Source: Mycobacterium bohemicum DSM 44277 (GTDB lineage Bacteria; Actinomycetota; Actinomycetes; Mycobacteriales; Mycobacteriaceae). From it: a stretch of 64,000 nt of DNA. Position 1 is the first letter of the stretch. Every line of letters begins with the position of its first letter. Of the stretch, positions 25,558-34,971 are shown one piece after another. The position numbers were made by a program, and so were the translations under genes. The notes under the pieces were generated by a model. That model saw nothing but the letters and a program-made list of their open reading frames with translations, was not told the DNA's origin and did no database searches. The DNA is taken from contig NZ_CSTD01000001.1 in the NCBI RefSeq assembly GCF_001053185.1, forward strand, positions 124,001 through 188,000. Reading direction: 5' to 3'.

Positions 25558-26877
25558 TTAGCGCAGGGCCGCGGCGTTGGCCGCGGCCTGGGCCTGCCTC
25601 AGCGTCGCTTCGACATCGCCTCTGCCCAGGAACATTTCGTCGAAATACGGTTGCAGCGCCGTCTCGCCCGCGGCGAACCCGGCACCGCCCGGGGCCGGGA
25701 TGCGGGGGCCGTTCAGCACGGCGAAAAACGGCGTGACGTCGACGCCGCGGGATGCCCAGTAGCGGAAGTAGACCGGTTGAGCCGACAGCACCGCCGGGAT
25801 GGCCGCGCCGTTGCGCCCCAGGTATTCGTTACCCTCGCGGCTGCCCATCCAGGCCAGCACCTGGCGCACCGCGCCTGGGTGCCGCGTCTTGGCGTTGCCG
25901 GCCGCGGCGATGCCGTTGGTGACGCTCACCCGGCCCACCGGTCCGGCGGGCATCATCGTCACGCCCCAGCGGAATCCGGCGTCGCGGGCCACGGGCGCCA
26001 GGCTGTAAGTACCGGACTGGAACAGCGCCATTCGGCCGGCCAGGAACTGGTTGCGGGAGAAGTCGCCGTTGTCGTTGGTGTCCGACGCGGGCGGAGCGAC
26101 GTGGTCGGCGTTGATCAGGTTGACCAGGTACCGGAAGGCCTGCACCGCAGCGGGATTGTCGAAGGCGAACCTGTCGCCCTGCTGGAACACGCCCCCGGCC
26201 GACCCGATGTAGTTGAGGTAGATGCCCTGCGGATCGTTGGCGGCGTTGTAGCCCCACTGGCGGACGCGGCTGCCGTCGAAACCTCTGGTGTCCGCGCGGG
26301 TTCCGTTCTGGTCGACGGTGAGCCGGGCCAGCAGTGGGCGCAGGGTGTCGTCGGCGCCGGGGCTCCACCGCAGCCCGTCCAGCTCGTCGGGACCCACGCC
26401 CGCCGCGGCCAGCAGGTCGGCGTTGTAATACAGCGCGATTCCCGCGTCGGTCAACTGCGGTACCCCCCACAGCCCGCCGCCGCGGCTGAACTGGTTGACC
26501 ACCGCGGCGTCCCAGTCGGAGGCGGCGCCGGTATCGACCTTCAGGAGCCGGCCGCTGTCGGCGTACCCGGCGAGGTAGGAGTTGGACAGCCAGAAAATGT
26601 CGTCGGCGCTGTCGCCGGCGACGTCGGTGCGCAGGGTGTTGAAGTATGTCGAGTACGCCACCAGGTTGATGTGCACCTCGATGTCCGGGTGGGCGCGGCT
26701 GAAGGCTGCGAACGACTGCCGGTAGGCGTCGGCGATCTGGTCGGCCCAGATGCGAACCGTGACGACGGTCTTGCCGCCGCGCGGCGTGTAGTTCATCAGC
26801 ATCGCCGCGACCGCCAGCAGCACCGCGACGAGCGCGACCCCCGCGGCGACCAGCGTGGAAAACCGCGGCCTGCTCAT
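25558..26877 (-). CDS. uspC: Amino-sugar ABC transporter substrate-binding protein
   Basis: 439 residues of the extracellular solute-binding family 1 (sugar type). A single N-terminal hydrophobic segment (residues 8-28) has no lipobox Cys, so it is either cleaved or a membrane anchor. VRIWADQ, FSRAHPDIEV and QFLAGRMALFQSG are typical. UspC of M. tuberculosis binds amino sugars. Last gene of uspABC; 70 bases separate it from uspB. Confidence 0.86.
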   Translation of the reverse strand: MSRPRFSTLVAAGVALVAVLLAVAAMLMNYTPRGGKTVVTVRIWADQIADAYRQSFAAFSRAHPDIEVHINLVAYSTYFNTLRTDVAGDSADDIFWLSNSYLAGYADSGRLLKVDTGAASDWDAAVVNQFSRGGGLWGVPQLTDAGIALYYNADLLAAAGVGPDELDGLRWSPGADDTLRPLLARLTVDQNGTRADTRGFDGSRVRQWGYNAANDPQGIYLNYIGSAGGVFQQGDRFAFDNPAAVQAFRYLVNLINADHVAPPASDTNDNGDFSRNQFLAGRMALFQSGTYSLAPVARDAGFRWGVTMMPAGPVGRVSVTNGIAAAGNAKTRHPGAVRQVLAWMGSREGNEYLGRNGAAIPAVLSAQPVYFRYWASRGVDVTPFFAVLNGPRIPAPGGAGFAAGETALQPYFDEMFLGRGDVEATLRQAQAAANAAALR

Positions 26878-26947
26878 GGACGGCGCCGAGAGTGCCGCAG
26901 CGGTCGCAAATCGGCCGGATTGACGGCCCCCACCGCGCCGTCGCCGC

Positions 26948-27772
26948 TCACTTGAGCCCCGAGACCAGGATCGAGGCGACGATGTGGCGCTGGAAGCCGA
27001 CGAACAGCGCGACCAGCGGGACGATCGCGATCGTCGTCGCCGCCATCACCAGCGTCCACTGTGAGTTGAACCGCGATTGCAGATCGGCCGTCGCGACCGT
27101 GAGCACCCGCCACTTGTGGCCGCTGGTGATCACAAGAGGCCACATGAAGTTATTCCATTGCGAGACAACGGTGATCAGCGCCAGGGCGGCCAGCACCGGA
27201 CGGCTGGAGGGGACGATGACGTGCACGATCACGTCCAGGGTGTTGGCGCCGTCGAGCCGGGCGGCGTTGATCAGGTCGTTCGGGATGAGGCGAAAGTGCT
27301 CGCGCAACAGGAAGATCGCGTAGGGGGAGCCGAACACGAAGGGCAGCACCAACGCCCAGAACGTGTTGCGCAGCCCGAGTTGGGCCATCATGAGGTACAT
27401 CGGCACGACGGTCACGGTTGCCGGCACCATCAGGGTGGCGATGTAGACCCAGAACAGCGCGTCGCGCCCGGGAAACTCCAGGCGCGCGAACGCGTACGCG
27501 GCCAGCACGGAAAACGTCAGCTGGCCGACCAGGATCACCGCGGTCATCAGCGCGGTCACCGCCGCCGCCCGGCCGAAACCGGCGTCGGCGAGGTCGACGT
27601 AGTTGGAAAGCGTGGGCGGACGTGGCATCTGCAGCGGCGTGCCGGTGACGAACTGGTGCGCCGAGGTGAACGAGGTCAACAAGCCAAGGCAGAAGGGCGC
27701 CAACGTGATCAGCGCACCCAGCGCCAGCCCGGCGTAGAGCACGGCGTTGGAGACGCGGTTAGGTGAGGTCAT
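26948..27772 (-). CDS. uspB: Amino-sugar ABC transporter permease UspB
   Basis: 274 residues (the same length as Rv2317), six membrane segments, MalG type. The EAA loop that contacts the ATPase reads LINAARLDGANTLDVIVHVI. It overlaps the uspA 3' end by 14 bases. No ATPase is in the cluster, so the pair probably uses a shared sugar ATPase such as SugC/UgpC encoded elsewhere; that is known for related systems but inferred here. Confidence 0.87.
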   Translation of the reverse strand: MTSPNRVSNAVLYAGLALGALITLAPFCLGLLTSFTSAHQFVTGTPLQMPRPPTLSNYVDLADAGFGRAAAVTALMTAVILVGQLTFSVLAAYAFARLEFPGRDALFWVYIATLMVPATVTVVPMYLMMAQLGLRNTFWALVLPFVFGSPYAIFLLREHFRLIPNDLINAARLDGANTLDVIVHVIVPSSRPVLAALALITVVSQWNNFMWPLVITSGHKWRVLTVATADLQSRFNSQWTLVMAATTIAIVPLVALFVGFQRHIVASILVSGLK

Positions 27773-28643
27773 AGCTGATCCGCCGCCGGAAATACAGGTG
27801 CTGGACGAACGTGACGCCGATCAGGATGACGAACAGCACCACCGCCATCACCGCTGCCCGGCCGATGGCCGCCGAGCCGAACGCCTCGGCGTAGATGCGG
27901 TGCGCCACCAGGTCGGTGCTGCCGCCCGGTCCGCCGCCGGTGAGCGCGTAGACCATGTCGAAAACCTGTGCGGTGCTGACGATTCCGGTCACCAGGACGA
28001 AGAACGTGGTCGGCCGCAGCATGGGCAGCGTGATGCGCCGGAACCGCTGCCAGGCGGTGGCGCCGTCGGTGCGGGCGGCGGCGTGGATGTCGTCGGGAAT
28101 GGCCAGCAGGCCCGCCAGGAACGACAGCGACACGTAGCCGACGTTGGTCCACACGACGACGGCCGACACCAGCGGCAGCGCGAAGCTGGGGTCCGACAGC
28201 CAGTCGATGCGGTGGCCGAGCACGGTGCTGACCGCGCCGTCGGTGGGCGCCAGGATCCACCGCCACAGCACGGCGATCGCCAGCGGGGCGCAGATCCATG
28301 GCAGCACGTACAGGGTGCGAAACAGCCCCGTGCCCGGCAGCCGGCGCGCCAGCATCGACGCGGCCAGCAATCCCAGCACCGTCTGGGCCGGGACCACGAT
28401 CGCCACGAACGCCGCGGTCACGACCAGCGAGTTGCCGAAGCCCGCATCGGCGAGCACCGAACGCCAGTTGGCCAGGCCCACGTAGTGCAGCGGGCCCAGC
28501 AGGTCCCACCGATACAAGCTGAGCCAGATCACGACCAGGATAGGCAGCAGCAAAAAGGCGAGGACGCCGAACAGGCTCGGTGCCAGCAGGGCGTAGGCCA
28601 GCGCCGGAGACCGGGGTTGTCTGCTGGAGGCGGCGCGGGCCAT
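27759..28643 (-). CDS. uspA: Amino-sugar ABC transporter permease UspA
   Basis: 294 residues, six membrane segments, MalF type. The EAA loop is IHAAARTDGATAWQRFRRIT. ATG 28643 was chosen over a longer frame because TTTAAT/TTAATA lies directly upstream and no ribosome site exists, consistent with a leaderless message; residue count also fits Rv2316. Divergent from tldD with 46 bases between starts, so the two promoters are back to back. Confidence 0.85.
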   Translation of the reverse strand: MARAASSRQPRSPALAYALLAPSLFGVLAFLLLPILVVIWLSLYRWDLLGPLHYVGLANWRSVLADAGFGNSLVVTAAFVAIVVPAQTVLGLLAASMLARRLPGTGLFRTLYVLPWICAPLAIAVLWRWILAPTDGAVSTVLGHRIDWLSDPSFALPLVSAVVVWTNVGYVSLSFLAGLLAIPDDIHAAARTDGATAWQRFRRITLPMLRPTTFFVLVTGIVSTAQVFDMVYALTGGGPGGSTDLVAHRIYAEAFGSAAIGRAAVMAVVLFVILIGVTFVQHLYFRRRISYDLT

Positions 28644-28689
28644 GGAGGTATTAAAGCGGTCGGCGACGGCCTGTCGATACGGTGGAGCG

Positions 28690-30207
28690 GTGACATCGAA
28701 CCGGGGAATCGACCCCGACTTTCTGGGCCTGCCGCGCCATGAACTGGCCGACGCCGCCTTGTCCGCGGCCACCGCGGCCGGGGCCAGCTACGCCGACCTG
28801 CGGATTCACCGCCTGAGCTCCGAGACCATCCAGCTGCGTGACGGCGAACTGGAGACCTCGGTCGTCAGCCGGGAGGTCGGTATGGCTGTGCGGGTGATCG
28901 TCGACGGAACGTGGGGATTCGCCTCCCACGCGGAGTTGGCGCCGGCGGTCGCCGCGGAGACCGCTCGCCATGCGGTGCAGGTGGCGACCACGCTGGCGTC
29001 CCTCAACAACGAGCGTGTCGAGCTGGCGCCCGAGCCGGTCTACGCCGACGCGACCTGGGTGTCGGCCTACCGCATCGACCCGTTCGGCGTGTCGGCGGCC
29101 GACAAGATCGGGGTGCTGGAGGAGTACTCCGGGCGGCTGCTCGCTGCCGACGGCGTCGACCACGTGTCGGCCGGCCTGCACGCGGTCAAGGAGCAGACGT
29201 TCTACGCCGACACCTTCGGGTCGTCGATCACCCAGCAGCGGGTGCGGGTGTTGCCGTCGCTGGAGGCGGTGACCGTCGACGCGGCGGCCGGCTCGTTCGA
29301 CTCGATGCGCACCCTGGCGCCGCCGATGGGGCGGGGCTGGGAGGCGCTGGCGGGCGACGAGGTGTGGAATTGGAGCGAGGAGCTCGCACAGCTGCCCGCG
29401 TTGCTGGCCGAAAAGGTCAAGGCGCCCAGCGTGACCCCCGGGCCGACCGACCTGGTGATCGATCCGAGCAACCTGTGGCTGACCATCCACGAATCCATCG
29501 GCCACGCAACGGAATACGACCGCGCGATCGGGTACGAGGCGGCCTACGCCGGGACGTCGTTCGCCACCCCCGACAAGCTGGGCACCATGCGCTACGGCTC
29601 GCCGGTGATGAACGTGACCGCCGACCGCACCGTCGAACACGGATTGGCCAGCGTCGGATACGACGACGAGGGCGTGGCCGCGCAGAGCTGGGACCTGGTG
29701 CGCGACGGGATGTTCGTCGGCTATCAGCTCGACCGGGTATTCGCGCTGCGCCTGGGGCAGCCGCGGTCCAACGGCTGCTCGTATGCCGATTCCGCGCATC
29801 ACGTGCCGATCCAGCGGATGGCCAACGTGTCGCTGCAGCCCGCCGCCGAGGACATCAGCACCGACGCCCTCATCGCCCGCGTCCAGGACGGCATCTACAT
29901 CGTCGGCGACAAGTCCTGGTCGATCGACATGCAGCGGTACAACTTTCAGTTCACCGGGCAGCGGTTCTTCCGGATCCGCAACGGCCGCCTCGACGGTCAG
30001 TTGCGCGACGTCGCGTATCAGGCCACCACCACCGACTTCTGGAATTCCATGGAGGCCGTGGGCGGCCCGTCGACTTGGCGGTTGGGCGGCGCGTTCAACT
30101 GCGGCAAGGCCCAGCCGGGCCAGATCGCCCCGGTCAGTCACGGCTGCCCGTCGGCGTTGTTCCGCGGTGTCAACGTGCTCAACACCCGGACCGAGGGCGG
30201 CCGATGA
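28690..30207 (+). CDS. tldD: TldD-type metalloprotease subunit
   Basis: 505 residues (as Rv2315c). The HExxxH zinc motif is HESIGH, followed by ATEYD. TldD and TldE form a heterodimer that degrades unfolded peptides and matures some ribosomal peptides. GTG 28690 follows TACGGT (28678-28683) by six bases, giving a leaderless transcript. The tldE gene overlaps its stop. Confidence 0.9.
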   Translation: MTSNRGIDPDFLGLPRHELADAALSAATAAGASYADLRIHRLSSETIQLRDGELETSVVSREVGMAVRVIVDGTWGFASHAELAPAVAAETARHAVQVATTLASLNNERVELAPEPVYADATWVSAYRIDPFGVSAADKIGVLEEYSGRLLAADGVDHVSAGLHAVKEQTFYADTFGSSITQQRVRVLPSLEAVTVDAAAGSFDSMRTLAPPMGRGWEALAGDEVWNWSEELAQLPALLAEKVKAPSVTPGPTDLVIDPSNLWLTIHESIGHATEYDRAIGYEAAYAGTSFATPDKLGTMRYGSPVMNVTADRTVEHGLASVGYDDEGVAAQSWDLVRDGMFVGYQLDRVFALRLGQPRSNGCSYADSAHHVPIQRMANVSLQPAAEDISTDALIARVQDGIYIVGDKSWSIDMQRYNFQFTGQRFFRIRNGRLDGQLRDVAYQATTTDFWNSMEAVGGPSTWRLGGAFNCGKAQPGQIAPVSHGCPSALFRGVNVLNTRTEGGR

Positions 30208-31577
30208 TCACCCCGCAACACGTCGTCAACCTGGTGCTGGACGAGGCGACCAAGCTCGGCGGCGCCGAGGAGACCATGGTGCTGGTCACCGACTCCGTCC
30301 AGGCCACCTTGCGGTGGGCGGGCAATTCCATGACCACGAACGGGGTTTCGGTCAGCCGCAGCATCGCGGTGATCTCCGTCGTGCGCCGCGGCGAGAGCGC
30401 GCACATCGGCACGATGGTGTCCGCCGAAGTCGATCCGCGGGTGATTCCCGGGTTGGTGGCCGCGTCGCAGGAGGCGGCGCGGTCGGCGCCCGAGGCGGGC
30501 GACGCGGTGCCCCTGCTGGCGGATACGGGGGTGCCCGCCGATTGGGACGCGCCGGTGCCGGGCACCGGGCCGTTGGTGTTCGCCGATGTCGCCGACTCGT
30601 TGGGCCGCGGCTTCCGCGGCGCCGACCGACTGTACGGCTTTGCCCACCAGAGTGTTTCGACGACGTTCCTGGCGTCGTCGACCGGGCTGCGCCGGCGTTT
30701 CACGCAGCCCACCGGGGCGGTGGAGATCAACGCCAAGCGCGGCGAGGCCAGCGCGTGGGCGGGCATCGGCACCGCCGACTTCGTCGACGTGCCCACCGAT
30801 TCGCTCCTCGAGGAGCTCTCGACGCGGCTCGATTGGGCCCAGCGGCGGGTGGATCTTCCGGCGGGGCGCTACGAGACGATCATGCCGCCGTCCACGGTGG
30901 CCGACATGATGATCTACATGGCCTGGTCGATGGCCGGCCGCGGCGCGGAGGAGGGGCGCACCGCGTTCTCCGCGCCCGGCGGCGGCACCCGGGTGGGGGA
31001 GCGGCTCACCGACTTGCCGCTGACGCTGTTCTCCGATCCGATGGCGCCCGGGCTGGCGTGCACGCCCTTCGTCGCGGCGAGCAGCTCGTCGGAGATGGTG
31101 TCGGTGTTCGACAACGGCCTGCAGATCGGCCAGGTGGAGTGGATCCGCGACGGCGTGATCAACGCGCTGGCCTATCCGCGCGCCACGGCGGCGAAGTTCG
31201 ACGCCCCGGTGGCGGTGGCCGCCGACAACCTGGTGATGACCGGCGGATCCGCGACGCAGGCCGACCTGATCGCGAGCACCGAGCGCGGGCTGTTGCTGAC
31301 CACCCTGTGGTACATCCGCGTCGTCGACCCCACCACGCTGTTGCTGACCGGCCTGACCCGCGACGGCGTCTACCTGGTCGAGGACGGCGAAGTGACCGCC
31401 GCGGTCAATAACTTCCGCTTCAACGAAAGCCCGTTGGACCTGCTGCGGCGGGCCAGCGAGGCCGGCGTCAGCGAGAAGACCCTGCCGCGGGAGTGGGGGG
31501 ATTGGGCCACCCGGGCGGCCATGCCGTCGCTGCGGATACCGGACTTCCACATGTCGTCGGTGAGCCAGGCGCAATAG
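30204..31577 (+). CDS. pmbA: TldE/PmbA-type subunit
   Basis: 457 residues (as Rv2314c). It shares the TldD/PmbA fold but has no HExxxH motif, as expected for the non-catalytic partner. ATG 30204 overlaps the tldD stop (ATGA), so the two are made together. The C-terminal DNFRFNESPLD-like loop (here NNFRFNESPLD) is family-typical. Confidence 0.9.
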   Translation: MITPQHVVNLVLDEATKLGGAEETMVLVTDSVQATLRWAGNSMTTNGVSVSRSIAVISVVRRGESAHIGTMVSAEVDPRVIPGLVAASQEAARSAPEAGDAVPLLADTGVPADWDAPVPGTGPLVFADVADSLGRGFRGADRLYGFAHQSVSTTFLASSTGLRRRFTQPTGAVEINAKRGEASAWAGIGTADFVDVPTDSLLEELSTRLDWAQRRVDLPAGRYETIMPPSTVADMMIYMAWSMAGRGAEEGRTAFSAPGGGTRVGERLTDLPLTLFSDPMAPGLACTPFVAASSSSEMVSVFDNGLQIGQVEWIRDGVINALAYPRATAAKFDAPVAVAADNLVMTGGSATQADLIASTERGLLLTTLWYIRVVDPTTLLLTGLTRDGVYLVEDGEVTAAVNNFRFNESPLDLLRRASEAGVSEKTLPREWGDWATRAAMPSLRIPDFHMSSVSQAQ

Positions 31578-31617
31578 CCGATTGCCTTGGGGCCGGCCGG
31601 GTTCTAGCGTGTGAGGG

Positions 31618-32445
31618 ATGCTGACGCGGTTGGTGGCGCTGTCGCCCGGTGACGGGCGCGTTTCTGCGCTGGTTCGACGGGTGTGCGCGCAGACGATGTC
31701 GTTGCCGCCCCTGCCCGCTCCCGTCGAGGTCGGTGAGCCCGCATCGGATGCCGAGGCCGTCATCGCCGAGTTCGCCGAACAGTTCAGCGCCGACGTCTCG
31801 GCCGTTACCGCCGAGCAGCGGTCCCGGCTGTGGCATTCCTTGGGCGACAACACCGTTGGCGCCGTGGTGCTGATGTACATCGCCGACTTCGTGCCCCGCG
31901 TTCGCGCGGGCCTGGAGGCGCTCGGCGTTGGGTCGGAGTATCTCGATTGGGTGAGCGGCCCCATCGCCTGGGACCACGCCACCGAGCCGTCGGATCTGGT
32001 GTTCAACGAGTTCCTGCCCGCGGTGGCGCGGATGCGGGATCTCGACCCCGTCACCTCGGAGTTGGTGCGGCTGCGCGGGGCGGCCCAGCACAACTGCCGG
32101 CTGTGCAAGTCGTTGCGCGAGGGCAACGCACTGGACGCCGGCGGGTCGGAGACCCTGTACCGCGACATCGAGCGTTTCGAGACGTCGACGTTGCTCGACG
32201 AGCGCGCCAAAGCAGCGCTGCGGTATGTGGATGGGTTAATTTGGACGCCTGCGCACCTCGTCGCCGATGATGTCGCCGAGGTGCGCTCGGGGTTCTCCGA
32301 GGCCCAAGCCGTTGAACTCACCCTCGACGTCATGCGCAACGCCAGCAACAAGATCGCCGTGGCGCTCGGCGCCGACGCCCCGCGCGTCGAGGACGGCACC
32401 GAGCGTTACCTGATCGGCGCCGACGGCCAGGTGGTGTACAGCTGA
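31618..32445 (+). CDS. Carboxymuconolactone decarboxylase/AhpD-like protein
   Basis: 275 residues of the CMD superfamily. The redox motif is CRLC in [18 protein letters not shown], where the CxxC cysteines act in AhpD-type peroxidase reductants. An N-terminal 110-residue region lies outside the core domain. TAGCGT lies shortly before ATG 31618, suggesting a leaderless mRNA. A thiol-disulfide role is more likely than lactone decarboxylation, because the decarboxylases lack CxxC. Confidence 0.78.
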   Translation: MLTRLVALSPGDGRVSALVRRVCAQTMSLPPLPAPVEVGEPASDAEAVIAEFAEQFSADVSAVTAEQRSRLWHSLGDNTVGAVVLMYIADFVPRVRAGLEALGVGSEYLDWVSGPIAWDHATEPSDLVFNEFLPAVARMRDLDPVTSELVRLRGAAQHNCRLCKSLREGNALDAGGSETLYRDIERFETSTLLDERAKAALRYVDGLIWTPAHLVADDVAEVRSGFSEAQAVELTLDVMRNASNKIAVALGADAPRVEDGTERYLIGADGQVVYS

Positions 32446-32465
32446 GCCGCCGATAGGATCGGGCG

Positions 32466-32984
32466 GTGGCTTTCAGACGATTCAGTGCCTCGCGTGGCCG
32501 GCGTTTGCGCTGGGACGAGGCCCTGTTGGAGCGCGCGGCCACCAGCCGCCTCGGCTATATTCTCGGATCTCAGCTAGCGCCGCGCGTCGACAAACTGCTG
32601 ATACCCCGGACAAACGGCCGGCTGAGCTCGATGGGGGTCAACAAGGTCGGGCTGGTCACGACGACCGGCGCGAAGTCGGGTCAGCCGCGCACCCAGCCGT
32701 TGACGTTGCTCGACGGCGGCGACGGGTTGCTCGCCATCGGATCCAACTACGGCCGCGAGAAGCACCCCTCCTGGAGCGCGAACCTGCTGGCCCATCCCGA
32801 ATGCACGGTCGAATTGGGCGGGCCACCAAGGCCGTATCGCGCGGAGTTGCTCACCGGTGACGAGCGCGAGGCCGCGTGGGCCACGGCCGTCGACGTCTTC
32901 ACCGGCTACGAGAACTACCGGAAGCGGTGTGCGCCGCGGCAGATCAGGATCTTCCGGCTGCGCCCCGCGGCAGGGGAAAGCTGA
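32466..32984 (+). CDS. Deazaflavin (F420)-dependent nitroreductase-family protein
   Basis: 172 residues of the DDN/FDOR-A family. Conserved block VGLVTTTGAKSGQPRTQPL and the phosphate/F420-binding SNYGREKHPSWSANL are present. DDN relatives reduce quinones or nitroimidazoles with F420H2. TAGGAT (32454-32459) is six bases before GTG 32466, so a leaderless start is likely. It follows the CMD gene by 20 bases but with its own promoter. Confidence 0.85.
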   Translation: MAFRRFSASRGRRLRWDEALLERAATSRLGYILGSQLAPRVDKLLIPRTNGRLSSMGVNKVGLVTTTGAKSGQPRTQPLTLLDGGDGLLAIGSNYGREKHPSWSANLLAHPECTVELGGPPRPYRAELLTGDEREAAWATAVDVFTGYENYRKRCAPRQIRIFRLRPAAGES

Positions 32985-33006
32985 ACCGCCGGTAGTTGGG
33001 CCCCGG

Positions 33007-34305
33007 CTACAGACCGGGAATCCCCGGCAGGCCCGGCAGCGGGATGTGCGGGAGGGGAATGGCCGGCGGTCCGACGGGAATCGGGGGACGCGGCGCGGGG
33101 ATCGGCGGCCCGGCCGGAATCGGTGGCCGCAGCGCGGGGATCGGCGGTCCCGCGGGTGCGGGCGCCGGCGCCTTCAACGGTGCGGCCGGCGCCCTCGCCG
33201 GTATGGCTCGCGCTGGCGCCGGCGGAGGCGGCGCCGGTGTGGCGGGCGCGACGACGCTGGCGCCGATCTGCGGTCGCGTGTCGACGTGCGGCCGGATGGC
33301 GACCGCCAGCGACAGGACGAGGGCCACCACGCCGCCGACGAACAGCGCCATTACGCTCATCGCCGCGAGAAACGGCCTGGTGGTCCGCGGTTCCTCGGGC
33401 GCGGTAGCCAGGTCACCGGCGCCGGCGACGAAAGCGCCGGTATCGGCCGCCTGGACGGTCGTGGCGGCGGCGGCATCCTCGTCCGGGTCGGCGCTGTAGG
33501 CGAGGGCCGCCCCGCCCTCGATGCCGGAAACCTCCATGAGCGCGAGGGCCGCGGCGTGCGGGTTCACCGCGCCGGTGCCCGGGTCCTGCGCATACGCGAT
33601 CGCGGCGGTCGACGACGAGAACAACGGCGGATGCGCCGACGCCAGCGCCGCCCCCCGGGCCAACGCGAGTTCGGGCTCCTCCGGTGTGCTGACCACCAGC
33701 GGGGTGGCCGCCTGCAGCTGACCCCTGATGGCCGCGATGTCGACCCCGTCCGAGCCGACGACGAACAAACCGTCCGGCCGCGGTTCCAGTGCCGCGGCAT
33801 CGGCGGCCATCGCGGTCAACGCGGCCACCGCGTCGTATTCGTCATCGGGAAGCGCTTGGCGGCGCACATCGGCAACCGAACCGTCCGCCGTGTCGACGAC
33901 AGCCATCGTGGCGGAGTATGGCTCGACCAGCAGCAGAGCGGTGTGGGCGTAGTGGGTCGTGTCGCCCACCGACTGGGCCAGCGCGGCCGCGGCCAGGAAG
34001 GCCGACACCAGCATGACTTTCTCGACCTTTTGGCCGGCCAGTAAGTCGCGCAAGGCCGCGGCCTCCGCGGGTTCGGTCCAGGTCACCCCGATCGAGGAGA
34101 GCCGGCAACCGCTGTCGACCGCGCCCTCCCGGGTACCCAGGATCGCCGAGACGACCTGCCCGGGCGCGGTCGACGTCGCCGAACTTTGGGCCGCGGGCAC
34201 CTCGAACGTGTCGGTGTCGACCGTGACGCCCGCGCCGTGTTCGCCCTCGACCAGGACCATGCGGACCATCGTGGGCGTCATCGACACACCAAGTACGGTT
34301 TCCAC
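33007..34305 (-). CDS. DUF7159-type mycobacterial membrane protein with Pro-rich tail
   Basis: 432 residues. The N-terminal 220 residues, beginning METVLGVSMTPTMVRMVLVE, match the mycobacterial DUF7159/Rv0312-like family, with an ASKHA-like GVSMTPT beginning. A single membrane segment lies near residues 318-340, and the last 80 residues are an Ala/Pro tail with repeats of the type PAGPPIPAxRPPIP. The tail probably lies outside the membrane, in or near the cell wall. Function is unknown. Confidence 0.7.
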   Translation of the reverse strand: METVLGVSMTPTMVRMVLVEGEHGAGVTVDTDTFEVPAAQSSATSTAPGQVVSAILGTREGAVDSGCRLSSIGVTWTEPAEAAALRDLLAGQKVEKVMLVSAFLAAAALAQSVGDTTHYAHTALLLVEPYSATMAVVDTADGSVADVRRQALPDDEYDAVAALTAMAADAAALEPRPDGLFVVGSDGVDIAAIRGQLQAATPLVVSTPEEPELALARGAALASAHPPLFSSSTAAIAYAQDPGTGAVNPHAAALALMEVSGIEGGAALAYSADPDEDAAAATTVQAADTGAFVAGAGDLATAPEEPRTTRPFLAAMSVMALFVGGVVALVLSLAVAIRPHVDTRPQIGASVVAPATPAPPPPAPARAIPARAPAAPLKAPAPAPAGPPIPALRPPIPAGPPIPAPRPPIPVGPPAIPLPHIPLPGLPGIPGL

Positions 34306-34485
34306 CGCCCCTCCCCAGCTGGTCTACGAAAATCTCCGCCCCATATGCAGCCTAGCTCGCGGGTCGCGTACCAAAATGTCGGTGATCCCGCGGCGTCCGC
34401 CGACAAGTCGTGCCGTGCGAGCTGCCGGTATCCGCGCCCACGCCACCCCGGGCCTTCGGCTACCGTTTCCTACGGAATTGGATCG

Positions 34486-34559
34486 GGGGCGGTAGCTCAG
34501 TTGGTTAGAGCCGCGGACTCATAATCCGTTGGTCGCGGGTTCGAGCCCCGCCCGCCCCA
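34486..34559 (+). tRNA. tRNA with CAT anticodon (Met elongator; Ile2 possible)
   Basis: A full cloverleaf can be drawn: acceptor GGGGCGG (34486-34492) with CCGCCCC (34552-34558), D-arm GCTC/GAGC, anticodon stem GCGGA/TCCGT around loop CTCATAA with anticodon CAT at 34520-34522, T-arm GCGGG-TTCGAGC-CCCGC, discriminator A. No CCA is encoded. The loop fits elongator tRNA-Met, but a lysidine-modified tRNA-Ile2 has the same anticodon and cannot be excluded. An IS remnant follows immediately. Confidence 0.93.
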
Positions 34560-34580
34560 CTTCAGAGGGGCTGTATGACG

Positions 34581-34667
34581 TCGGGTGATGGTTGACATTT
34601 CTACTTCGGGTGATGCCTGACGTTGTTTCGGCTGATGCTTGACAGTTACTTCGGCTGATCCTTGACA
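34581..34667. repeat. Four 17-bp direct repeats at an IS481-type end
   Basis: Units near TCGGnTGATGnnTGACA start at 34581, 34606, 34628 and 34651 (spacings 25, 22, 23). They sit between the tRNA and a truncated transposase start, where IS481-family elements carry their terminal and transposase-binding repeats. Confidence 0.65.
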
Positions 34668-34675
34668 CTCCCTGG

Positions 34676-34819
34676 ATGAGGGAGTTGAGCGTGGCTGAGC
34701 AGAGGTATCAGGCCGGGTTAGCGGTGATTAGCGACGGGTTGTCGATATCGCAGATCGTCGAGAAGGTGTGTGTGTGGCGCCACACGGTGCACGCGTGGTT
34801 GGCCCGCTATGAGGTGTGA
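34676..34819 (+). pseudogene. Truncated IS481-family transposase (N-terminal helix-turn-helix)
   Basis: 47 codons from ATG 34676: RELSVAEQRYQAGLAVI, then a helix-turn-helix ending HTVHAWLARYE, then a stop where the full transposase would continue. The DDE integrase core is absent from the following DNA, and the gap 34820-34971 holds nothing recognisable. A dead end of an element whose body was deleted. Confidence 0.7.
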
Positions 34820-34971
34820 AGAACTCCGTTGCTCTGGAGCACTTGCGCCTCCTCAACTCCACTGCGTCCGCGACGGCGAATCCGACGGCCGCCACGACGT
34901 CGGGCACCGTGCACAGCCCTGCTCTGGTGGTGACGCGACGTGCCCCCGAAACGCCTTGTGGTGCAACGTCA

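Noticed and set aside
34486..34559. Initiator tRNA-fMet
   Set aside because: The anticodon stem does not carry the three G-C pairs of initiators and the first acceptor pair is matched, so it is an elongator-type or Ile2 tRNA.
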